A stretch of 6,946 nt of DNA from assembly GCA_945875195.1 (NCBI GenBank), contig CAMCJW010000155.1, positions 1-6,946 on the forward strand, read 5' to 3'. The stretch comes from Chitinophaga pinensis (lineage in GTDB: Bacteria; Bacteroidota; Bacteroidia; UKL13-3). The position numbers and the translations under genes are program-made. This document shows, piece after piece, positions 1-5,257 of this stretch (its first letter is position 1; the number at the start of each line of letters is the position of its first letter). The notes beneath the pieces were generated by a model. It saw only the letters and a program-made list of their open reading frames with translations, was not told the origin of the DNA and did not search any database.

Positions 1-53
1 CTTTTAGTTCAATTTTCACGCTGCTAAATTAAGTGATTCGCTTTGTATCTCAT

Positions 54-1181
54 TTATTTTAGTAAGCCTGTGTATAATTGGTGCATTTGGCGACTCAATT
101 CTACTGGTTCAAAATTCTTTAAATGAACCGAAGTTGCCTCTAAAAGCGAGGTTCTAAAAGTTTCGTCATAAACTATTTTCAACAAGCCTGCTTTAATTTC
201 TAAAATACTTTTAGGGTCAACCAATAAAGCTGCATTAGCTCCAACCTCTTTGATAGAAGAGTTATTTGAGCAAATAACAGGCACATTCGACCGCATGGCT
301 TCCAACACTGGAATCCCAAAGCCTTCGTAATTGCTTAAATAGGCCGAACACCTTGCTAATTGGTATATTCCGGGTAAATCTTCGAAAGGCAAATCATGAA
401 TAAACCGCACCCTACCTGATAGGTGATTGTTTTTAACAAATTGTTCTAACTCAGGATAGGCGTTTGCTTTCTTGCCAATAAAAATCAAATCTAAATCCGG
501 TAAATCGCTTTGAGCATAAGCTTTCAGTAGGTTTATTTGATTCTTTCTTTCCTCAAGGGTGCCAACAGATAAAATATAATTTCGGTTCAAACCGTATTTT
601 ATTATTAACTCTTTTCTTTTGCCCTCTGTTATTGTATTGGCAAAATTATCATCACAATTCTGGTAACAAACCACCACCTTATCGGGGTTACATTGGTAAA
701 AATGGAGAATATCCTTGCGGGTATTTTCACTGGTAGCTATAACCAAATCGGCACGATTAACAGCAGAGGCAAATTTTCTCTGGTACACTTGTCTATCAAA
801 CCAAGGGTATTGATTTGGATAATGTAAAAAGATTAAATCGTGGATGGTCACCACACTCTTTATGCCTGATTTCTCAATGCCTTTGGGCAATTCATTGCTC
901 AGGCCATGATACAAATCTATTTTACTTACCAGTAAATCTTTTACCAAATTGTTTGAACGCCAAAAGGAAGGAAATTTTTTATCGATGAGGCTTTGAGGGA
1001 AATGTCTTTTTACTTGCGATTTATTTTGGAGAAAGCTTTCAAATGAAGGAGTTGCAGAGGTAAACAAGTGATAATTATCCTCTGGAAATTGTTGCACCAA
1101 GCCAGTTAAAACCGACCTAGAATAGTTGCCTAATCCAGTTCGGTTAAAGAATATTCTTTTTGCGTCGAAACCTAAATTCAT
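54..1181 (-). CDS. GT4-family (GT-B fold) glycosyltransferase
   Basis: The 375-aa protein has the length and layout of a family-4 glycosyltransferase that moves a sugar from a nucleotide-sugar donor to a glycan or lipid-linked acceptor, probably for surface polysaccharide. Residues 1-20 include a glycine-rich loop (RTGLGNYS, about 14-21), as in mannosyl-/rhamnosyltransferase-like GT4 enzymes. VTIHDL (111-116) closes the N-terminal acceptor domain, and SVGTLEERKN (205-214) begins the C-terminal donor domain. EGFGIPVLE (286-294) is the E-x7-E donor-binding motif, with E286 and E294. No signal peptide or membrane helix is seen, so it is probably cytoplasmic or peripheral. The ATG at 1179-1181 gives the canonical MNLGFDAKRI start. 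It is transcribed away from the sulfur cluster and probably belongs to a glycan operon continuing left of the window. Family assignment is firm; donor and acceptor cannot be told. Confidence 0.9.
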   Translation of the reverse strand: MNLGFDAKRIFFNRTGLGNYSRSVLTGLVQQFPEDNYHLFTSATPSFESFLQNKSQVKRHFPQSLIDKKFPSFWRSNNLVKDLLVSKIDLYHGLSNELPKGIEKSGIKSVVTIHDLIFLHYPNQYPWFDRQVYQRKFASAVNRADLVIATSENTRKDILHFYQCNPDKVVVCYQNCDDNFANTITEGKRKELIIKYGLNRNYILSVGTLEERKNQINLLKAYAQSDLPDLDLIFIGKKANAYPELEQFVKNNHLSGRVRFIHDLPFEDLPGIYQLARCSAYLSNYEGFGIPVLEAMRSNVPVICSNNSSIKEVGANAALLVDPKSILEIKAGLLKIVYDETFRTSLLEATSVHLKNFEPVELSRQMHQLYTGLLK

Positions 1182-1200
1182 TGGCGGAAAGGTAGAAATT

Positions 1201-1232
1201 AATTCTGAATTCTGAATTCAGAATTCAGAATT
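1201..1232. repeat. Perfect 32-bp palindrome
   Basis: Two AATTCTG heptamers, a central AATT and two CAGAATT heptamers form an exact inverted repeat and create three GAATTC hexamers. It lies 19 bp upstream of the glycosyltransferase start codon, inside the divergent intergenic region. It is therefore not positioned as a terminator between convergent genes. It would form a long AT-rich hairpin in the glycosyltransferase leader or a cruciform. I see no T tract suited to either direction. Confidence 0.85.
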
Positions 1233-1339
1233 GCTTTCATTGCAGTAATTTGATACAGTAATTAAAGTTATGAAATTAAAATTTATTGATTAGTTATCAA
1301 TTACTTAGAGATATTTTTTTTGATAGATGTTTAAATATG

Positions 1340-1359
1340 AATATATGAACATATATTTG
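1340..1359 (+). promoter_or_regulatory. ArsR-type operator dyad overlapping a Bacteroidetes -7 box
   Basis: Positions 1340-1357 are a dyad with 7-bp arms AATATAT and ATATATT around GAAC. Positions 1352-1359 read TATATTTG, a full match to the Bacteroidetes -7 consensus TAnnTTTG. The right arm of the dyad overlaps the -7 box, so a dimeric repressor bound here would block RNA polymerase, the usual autoregulation design for ArsR/SmtB proteins. No well-spaced -33 TTTG box is obvious; the nearest, at 1319-1322, is about 29 bp upstream. The box ends only 8 nt before the arsR-like ATG, implying a transcript with almost no leader. The sites are seen directly; binding is inferred. Confidence 0.6.
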
Positions 1360-1367
1360 TACTCGAA

Positions 1368-1661
1368 ATGAAATTGGATAAAGAAAAATTAGAGAAAGCG
1401 GCATTTATACTTCGTACCATTGCCCACCCTACCCGATTGGCTGTGATAGCTCAGTTACAGGTAAAAGAAGAGTTGACGGTAAATGAATTAATGGAGAAAA
1501 CGGGTTGTGAGCAATCTTTGTTGTCGCATCACCTGATCAACATGAAAACAAAGGGTTTATTAAAAGTACGCAAGGAAGGAACCAGTGCTTATTATAGTTT
1601 AAAAGAAAAAAATTTAGGGTCGGTATTAAAGTGCATTGAGAAATGTGATTGCCACATGTAG
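1368..1661 (+). CDS. ArsR/SmtB-family winged-helix repressor, candidate persulfide or thiol sensor
   Basis: This 97-aa protein is a single winged-helix domain of ordinary ArsR/SmtB length. IAHPTRLAVIAQL (18-30) is the family's helix-2 signature, TVNELMEKTGCEQSLLSHHLINMK (37-60) the helix-turn-helix, and VRKEGTSAYYSL (67-78) the wing. The classic arsenic/cadmium ELCVCDL metal motif is replaced by ELTVNEL. Cysteines instead lie at C47, just before the recognition helix, and at C89, C93 and C95 in a short C-terminal tail (followed by H96). That pattern, next to a persulfide dioxygenase, suggests thiol or sulfane-sulfur sensing, as known for the BigR/SqrR branch, though metal binding is not excluded. 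The ATG at 1368 lacks a Shine-Dalgarno and sits right after the -7 box. It probably represses itself and the downstream sulfur genes. Family is certain; the ligand is inferred. Confidence 0.92.
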   Translation: MKLDKEKLEKAAFILRTIAHPTRLAVIAQLQVKEELTVNELMEKTGCEQSLLSHHLINMKTKGLLKVRKEGTSAYYSLKEKNLGSVLKCIEKCDCHM

Positions 1662-1751
1662 TTTTTTTCAATTTGAAAATGAAAAAAATCTCATCCATTA
1701 TAGAAAACAAAACTACTGATATTAATCAAATTGTAAAATGATGCTCGTCAT

Positions 1752-1780
1752 AAATTTTAACAAGCTACTTGTTGAAATTT
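1752..1780 (+). promoter_or_regulatory. 13-bp inverted repeat upstream of the persulfide dioxygenase gene
   Basis: AAATTTTAACAAG (1752-1764) and CTTGTTGAAATTT (1768-1780) pair over 13 bp with one T:G wobble, around a 3-nt CTA spacer. The element ends 16 nt before the ATG at 1797. It has no following T tract, so it is not a standard terminator. It could be an operator or a leader hairpin affecting translation or mRNA stability. Its sequence does not match the dyad in front of the repressor gene. Confidence 0.55.
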
Positions 1781-1796
1781 GAGAAAAATAAAAAAT

Positions 1797-3170
1797 ATGT
1801 ATATCCAACAACTTTATACCAGCTGTTTAGCTGAAGCAGCTTATTACATTGAAAGCAATGGCGAGGCCGCAATTATTGATCCATTGAGGGAAACTGAACC
1901 TTATATTGAATTAGCAGAAAAACGAGGAGCCAAAATCAAGTATGTTTTTGAAACCCATTTTCATGCCGATTTTGTGAGCGGTCATATAGACTTGGCTCGT
2001 AAAACTGGGGCTAAAATTGTTTATGGTCCTACCGCAGAAGCAGGATACGAAATTTATGTTGCAGATGATATGGAGGTATTTCCATTAGGTAAAATTTCTC
2101 TTAAATTGCTTCACACACCCGGACATACATTAGAATCGATGTGCTTGTTATTGAAAGATGAGGAAGGAAAAGACAAAGCAATATTTACTGGAGATACTGT
2201 ATTTGTTGGTGATGTAGGCCGACCAGATTTAGCGGTAAAATCAACATTGAGTAAAGAAGATTTAGCAGGTTTGTTATTTGATTCTATACAAAAGAAAATT
2301 ATGCCTTTAGCCGATGAAGTAATTATTTATCCTGGTCATGGTGCTGGCTCTGCTTGTGGAAAAAACATAGGTAAAGAAACACAAACAACCATTGGCGAGC
2401 AGAAAAAAAATAACTATGCCTTGTGTTGTGCAACCCGTGAAGACTTTATAAAACAAGTAACTGATGGATTAGAAGAGCCACCTAAGTATTTCTTTATGGA
2501 TGCTGGGATCAATAAAAATGGTTATGAAAACATTGAAGAGGTAATGTTAAGAAATGCCATAGGGCTTGAACCAAATGCCTTTGATGAAGAAAGTAAAAAA
2601 GGTGCCATCATTTTGGATGCTCGTAATGCGGATGAATTTGAAAAAGGATTTGTACCAGGTTCAATCAATATTGGCTTAAATGGCCAATATGCAGTATGGG
2701 TTGGCGCATTGTTGGATCACACCACCCCTATTATTGTTGTAGCTGATGAGGGCAAAGAAAATGAGTCCATTTTAAGGTTAGCGAGAGTTGGGTATGAACA
2801 TGTTTATGGTTACTTAAAAGGTGGATTTGAAGCCTGGTTATTACATGGTAAACCAATTGAACTTGTTGAGTCTATTAATGCCGAAGAAATGTTAGGAATT
2901 GATAGGCACACTATCATTGATGTGAGGAATCCAAATGAATGGAGTGCAGGCGTTTTAGAAGGAGCAGAATTAATTCCACTTTCGAAATTGGAAGAACAAA
3001 TAAAGCACATGGACAAACAGCAAAAATACCTCATCCATTGTGCAGGCGGATACAGAAGCATGATGGCTGCCTCCATTATGAAAAAACATGGTTTTGAACA
3101 TGTGAAAAATGTTAGAGGCGGAATTAATAAGATTAAGGAAAGCGGGTTTATGTTGGTGATTCCAGCTTAG
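1797..3170 (+). CDS. CstB-like persulfide dioxygenase-pseudorhodanese-rhodanese fusion
   Basis: This 457-aa cytoplasmic protein has three parts. Residues 1-205 are an ETHE1-type metallo-beta-lactamase persulfide dioxygenase. H54 and H56 lie in HFHADF, H110 in HTPGH and D133 in TGD; H54, H110 and D133 match the mononuclear-iron ligands of ETHE1. F59 replaces the last His of HxHxDH, fitting one metal rather than two. YPGHGAGSACGK (178-189) is typical of the family. Residues about 262-356 are a rhodanese fold whose catalytic loop (VVADEGKENES, 314-324) lacks Cys. Residues 360-455 are an active-type rhodanese with C415 in HCAGGYRS. Domain order and length match Staphylococcus aureus CstB, which oxidises low-molecular-weight persulfides and yields thiosulfate. 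I prefer the ATG at 1797 over an in-frame TTG at 1779, because 1779 lies inside the inverted repeat and MYIQQLY is a typical family start. The gene is probably co-regulated with the repressor gene 135 nt upstream. Confidence 0.92.
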   Translation: MYIQQLYTSCLAEAAYYIESNGEAAIIDPLRETEPYIELAEKRGAKIKYVFETHFHADFVSGHIDLARKTGAKIVYGPTAEAGYEIYVADDMEVFPLGKISLKLLHTPGHTLESMCLLLKDEEGKDKAIFTGDTVFVGDVGRPDLAVKSTLSKEDLAGLLFDSIQKKIMPLADEVIIYPGHGAGSACGKNIGKETQTTIGEQKKNNYALCCATREDFIKQVTDGLEEPPKYFFMDAGINKNGYENIEEVMLRNAIGLEPNAFDEESKKGAIILDARNADEFEKGFVPGSINIGLNGQYAVWVGALLDHTTPIIVVADEGKENESILRLARVGYEHVYGYLKGGFEAWLLHGKPIELVESINAEEMLGIDRHTIIDVRNPNEWSAGVLEGAELIPLSKLEEQIKHMDKQQKYLIHCAGGYRSMMAASIMKKHGFEHVKNVRGGINKIKESGFMLVIPA

Positions 3171-3259
3171 GGGGAAGATGTGGAGATGTGGAGATTTGGA
3201 GAGGGGGAGACTTGGTGATGTGGAGATGTGGTGATGTGGAGAAGAGGTGATGTAGAGAA
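3171..3259. repeat. Low-complexity GATGTGG(A/T) tandem repeat
   Basis: About 89 bp of purine-rich, degenerate tandem copies of GATGTGGA/GGTGATGTG start one base after the stop codon of the dioxygenase-rhodanese gene. Copy spacing is irregular and the units are imperfect. Similar purine-only intergenic runs are common in Bacteroidetes genomes. No coding role is evident; any open frame through it is low-complexity. Confidence 0.7.
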
Positions 3260-3285
3260 AAAATCCGGGCATAAGGAATATGTAG

Positions 3286-3305
3286 GGACAAGTCGCGACT
3301 TGTCC
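3286..3305. repeat. Perfect 20-bp GC-rich palindrome
   Basis: GGACAAGTCG and its reverse complement CGACTTGTCC abut without a loop, in an otherwise AT-rich gap between the dioxygenase fusion and the DUF6132-like gene. TTGGGATTTTG follows, which is too weak a T tract for a convincing terminator. The core resembles the ACAAGAGTCGCGCGAC stretch near 6526-6541, so both may belong to one dispersed repeat family. Confidence 0.7.
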
Positions 3306-3366
3306 TTGGGATTTTGATGGAGAAGAAGAATATGAATAGAATGAATTTAATTTTAATAAAACATTT

Positions 3367-3570
3367 ATGGTATATATAATTAAATATAAGTGGGTGTTGA
3401 TTGGTGGAATATTAGGTGCGGTGGCGGGTTATGCCTATTATTATTTTATAGGTTGTGAGAGTGGTAATTGTGCCATTACCTCAAAGCCCTTCAACAGTAG
3501 TTTGTATGGCGCATTGATGGGAGGCTTAATGGGCGATATTTTCAAAGATTTTAAACTTAAAAGCAAATAA
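3367..3570 (+). CDS. DUF6132-like two-helix membrane protein
   Basis: This 67-aa protein has two hydrophobic segments, about residues 8-28 (WVLIGGILGAVAGYAYYYF) and 44-59 (SLYGALMGGLMG). They are joined by a short loop with C30 and C35 in GCESGNCAITSKP. The GC-x4-C/ITS/P pattern followed by YGALMGGL matches my recollection of the DUF6132 family, small Bacteroidetes membrane proteins of unknown function. Glycines spaced along both helices suggest close helix packing or oligomerisation. A lysine-rich tail (KDFKLKSK) should be cytoplasmic, which would put the Cys loop on the periplasmic side by the positive-inside rule. The gene starts the tightly packed block DUF6132-thioredoxin-rhodanese-OsmC, with the next start 3 nt after its stop. 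A role in moving or anchoring sulfane sulfur at the membrane is only an inference from context and the two cysteines. Confidence 0.8.
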   Translation: MVYIIKYKWVLIGGILGAVAGYAYYYFIGCESGNCAITSKPFNSSLYGALMGGLMGDIFKDFKLKSK

Positions 3571-3573
3571 ATT

Positions 3574-3873
3574 ATGTCGAAATTCAATGAATTAATACAT
3601 GGTGAAACACCTGTGTTGGTTGACTTTACAGCTACTTGGTGTGGTCCTTGCAAAATGATGAGTCCTATATTAGATCAAGTTGCCAGTGAGCTTGGTGATG
3701 CTGTGAAAATCATTAAAGTGGATGTAGATAAAAATCCACAAGCTGCGGCTCATTATCAAGTTCAAGGCGTGCCAACTTTGATATTGTTTAAGGAGGGCAA
3801 AACCTTGTGGAGGCAATCTGGCGTGGTTCAGGCATCACAATTAAAATCAACTATTCAACAATTTAATAAATAA
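3574..3873 (+). CDS. trxA: Thioredoxin
   Basis: This 99-aa cytoplasmic thioredoxin is a single domain, slightly shorter than the usual 105-110 residues because the N-terminal strand is abbreviated. It carries the classical active site WCGPCK (W22, C23, C26), the buried aspartate in VDF (D17), and the cis-proline P67 in GVPTLILF. Residues 74-83 (EGKTLWRQSG) form the usual hairpin and conserved glycine after the active-site face. There is no signal peptide. Thioredoxins reduce disulfides and protein persulfides. Between a DUF6132-like gene (3-nt gap) and a rhodanese gene (3-nt gap), this copy probably serves the sulfur cluster by releasing bound sulfane sulfur from rhodanese or OsmC cysteines. 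Whether it is also the cell's housekeeping thioredoxin cannot be told, so the gene symbol is generic. Confidence 0.95.
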   Translation: MSKFNELIHGETPVLVDFTATWCGPCKMMSPILDQVASELGDAVKIIKVDVDKNPQAAAHYQVQGVPTLILFKEGKTLWRQSGVVQASQLKSTIQQFNK

Positions 3874-3876
3874 GAA

Positions 3877-4194
3877 ATGCTAGGGTTAATCAAAAAAATG
3901 TTTTCGGGAAAAGGCAATGAAGAATTAGTTGCCCAGTTAGAGGCAGGTGCTGTTGTTATTGATGTACGTAGTGAAGGCGAATTTAGTGGTGGACATGTAA
4001 AAGGTTCAAAAAATATTCCGCTGAACGCATTATCAGGAAAATTAGCGAGTGTAAAAAAGCTCAATAAGCCTATAGTTTGTGTTTGTGCCAGCGGCATGAG
4101 AAGCGCGCAAGCAACTAACTTTTTGAACCAAAATGGGGTAACAGCCATCAATGGTGGTTCTTGGTATTCAGTAGAAAAATTAACACAAAAATAG
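3877..4194 (+). CDS. Single-domain rhodanese (sulfurtransferase)
   Basis: This 105-aa protein is one rhodanese domain with a short basic, amphipathic N-terminus (MLGLIKKMFSGKG). VVIDVRSEGEFSGGHVKGSKNIPLN (26-50) is the conserved first half. The active-site loop is CASGMRS with catalytic C70 and arginine R74; C68, two residues earlier, is an extra cysteine. The six-residue loop size fits sulfur rather than arsenate or phosphate substrates. Single-domain rhodaneses take sulfane sulfur as a Cys persulfide and pass it to cyanide, thioredoxin or other thiols. Its stop is 1 nt before the OsmC start and it follows thioredoxin by 3 nt, indicating co-translation and a likely sulfur-transfer chain with these partners. 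The hydrophobic/basic N-terminus might promote membrane association but is not a clear signal peptide. Confidence 0.93.
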   Translation: MLGLIKKMFSGKGNEELVAQLEAGAVVIDVRSEGEFSGGHVKGSKNIPLNALSGKLASVKKLNKPIVCVCASGMRSAQATNFLNQNGVTAINGGSWYSVEKLTQK

Positions 4195-4195
4195 A

Positions 4196-4609
4196 ATGGG
4201 CGCAATTCACAAAACAACTACTGCCTTCAAAGGCAAAATGGAATTTGAATCAGTAATCAATGGCCACCATATAACTATTGATACCGTTGAAGCTGGTGGT
4301 GGAGAAAATAAAGGTCCGAACCCAAAGCCCTTAATCTTAAGTGCGCTTGCTGGTTGCACCGGAATGGATGTGGTAAACGTGCTCAATAAAATGCATGCCA
4401 CCTATTCAGATTTTTCTATTGATGTAGATGCAGATTTAACGGATGAGCATCCAAGAGTTTATTCGGAAATTAGGGTCACTTATCACATCAAAACTGATGA
4501 CCATGAAAAAATGGAGAAGGCTGTAAACCTTTCTAAAGATAGTTATTGCGGGGTTTATGCCATGCTAACCAAGGTTTGCCCTGTAAAGTTTCAGATTGTG
4601 TATTTGTAA
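4196..4609 (+). CDS. OsmC-family protein (YhfA-like)
   Basis: This 137-aa protein has the OsmC/Ohr layout: an N-terminal beta sheet, the helix carrying the first active cysteine in LSALAGCTGMDVV (C54), and the second in LSKDSYCGVYAML (C118). A third cysteine, C128, lies in KVCPVKF. Conserved family features are GPNPKPLILSALAGC before C54 and the EHPRVYSEI strand (84-92). The overall pattern is closer to the YhfA-like subgroup than to Ohr. Family members reduce organic hydroperoxides with a Cys pair, and some OsmC/Ohr proteins also act on lipid- or low-molecular-weight persulfides. As the last gene of the sulfur block, 1 nt after the rhodanese stop, persulfide or peroxide clearance is a reasonable role. 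The intrinsic terminator follows 19 nt after the stop. Confidence 0.92.
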   Translation: MGAIHKTTTAFKGKMEFESVINGHHITIDTVEAGGGENKGPNPKPLILSALAGCTGMDVVNVLNKMHATYSDFSIDVDADLTDEHPRVYSEIRVTYHIKTDDHEKMEKAVNLSKDSYCGVYAMLTKVCPVKFQIVYL

Positions 4610-4628
4610 TGATCACAAATTATAAAAT

Positions 4629-4660
4629 AAAAAGCCCCACATTGCTTTGAGGCTTTTTTT
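4629..4660 (+). terminator. Intrinsic terminator of the sulfur cluster
   Basis: AAAAAGCC (4629-4636) pairs with GGCTTTTT (4651-4658) across a 14-nt interior that can add one C:G pair after a mismatch. The right arm ends in a seven-T run. It lies 19 nt after the OsmC stop codon. The A-rich left arm would also allow weak function on the minus strand, for the toxin cassette read from the right. Confidence 0.85.
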
Positions 4661-4844
4661 GTTTACACAAGACATTGTGTTTATTGGCGGTGCGGACGGG
4701 AATCTTCTAAAATTTAAAAGCATCTATTTTCAGTACATTAAGTTCACTAAAATGTACAAGGGGACAACATGGAGAAACATTTTGTCATTCTTCCGTTTAT
4801 TATGGTTATCCATTCCGTATGACAGTTCATTTAAATTGCTGAAA

Positions 4845-5240
4845 TTATTTATTTATAGAATTAAATCCAATCAAAAATAAAGAGAAAAAACCACCAAGGC
4901 TAAATATTAAAACAGCAATTCCAAGCCAAATAGAATGAGTTTTGCTTTGGTTTTCAAATTTTTTGTGAAGATGCACAAATCTCTTACTTTTTTGATAATG
5001 TAAATGAATTATTTGATATATAACAAATGCTAGAATTAAAAAAAATAGGAAGGTAAATCCCTCATTTGTTTTTGACCTATAATTAAGTAAAAATGAAATT
5101 TTTACAATTATTGATACAATATAAAAGAGGATAATTCCTGCCATAAGACCTGTTGCACCGGTTTCTGGTCCAGTATTAGGAGATATTTTCAGACAGTATA
5201 AATAAAGTCTAAAATATAAATAGTCAAAAAAAAGTTTCAT
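4845..5240 (-). CDS. Three-helix membrane protein, likely immunity partner of the Rhs tip
   Basis: This 131-aa protein is very hydrophobic and has three predicted membrane helices: about residues 33-52 (MAGIILFYIVSIIVKISFLL), 62-80 (FTFLFFLILAFVIYQIIHL) and 104-125 (IWLGIAVLIFSLGGFFSLFLIG). It starts with a basic/aromatic MKLFFDYLYFRLYLY segment and a PETGATG loop. This start resembles small Bacteroidetes membrane proteins found beside Rhs genes, although I cannot name a Pfam family. It begins 17 nt after the stop of the Rhs-tip gene on the same strand, the usual toxin-then-immunity order. A membrane-embedded immunity protein would fit a membrane-acting toxin, and the tip is indeed hydrophobic. 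Local GC is very low (11 of 60 bases in 4981-5040), as is common for horizontally shuffled immunity genes. The immunity role is inferred. Confidence 0.72.
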   Translation of the reverse strand: MKLFFDYLYFRLYLYCLKISPNTGPETGATGLMAGIILFYIVSIIVKISFLLNYRSKTNEGFTFLFFLILAFVIYQIIHLHYQKSKRFVHLHKKFENQSKTHSIWLGIAVLIFSLGGFFSLFLIGFNSINK

Positions 5241-5257
5241 TTACTAATTGTTACTGT

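Noticed and set aside
1..19. Possible GTG start of a next minus-strand gene (VKIELK)
   Set aside because: Only six codons are present before the edge, with no ATG and nothing recognisable.
1779..1796. TTG start adding six residues to the dioxygenase-rhodanese fusion
   Set aside because: The codon overlaps the end of the inverted repeat, and the ATG at 1797 begins the typical MYIQQLY family N-terminus.
3171..3259. CRISPR or VNTR array
   Set aside because: Units are degenerate, irregular and purine-only, without unique spacers.
2970..3272. 100-codon minus-strand frame with His/Ser/Pro-rich start
   Set aside because: It is the reverse reading of the GATGTGG low-complexity tract and the rhodanese domain, with no support as a protein.
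3855..4217. 120-codon open frame on the minus strand
   Set aside because: It lies wholly opposite the rhodanese gene and its edges, has no family features, and the plus strand carries an unmistakable CASGMRS rhodanese.
4207..4401. 64-codon minus-strand frame
   Set aside because: Shadow of the OsmC gene on the other strand.
4730..4813. 27-codon minus-strand frame (MDNHNKRKNDKMF...)
   Set aside because: Short, no known features, and downstream of the immunity candidate. The 4661-4844 stretch otherwise shows only small stems (ACACAA/TTGTGT at 4665-4680, GTACATT/AATGTAC at 4733-4757), which are not enough to call a feature.
4647..4880. 77-codon plus-strand frame starting with TTG
   Set aside because: It starts inside the terminator loop and runs antisense into the membrane protein gene; no domain is recognisable.
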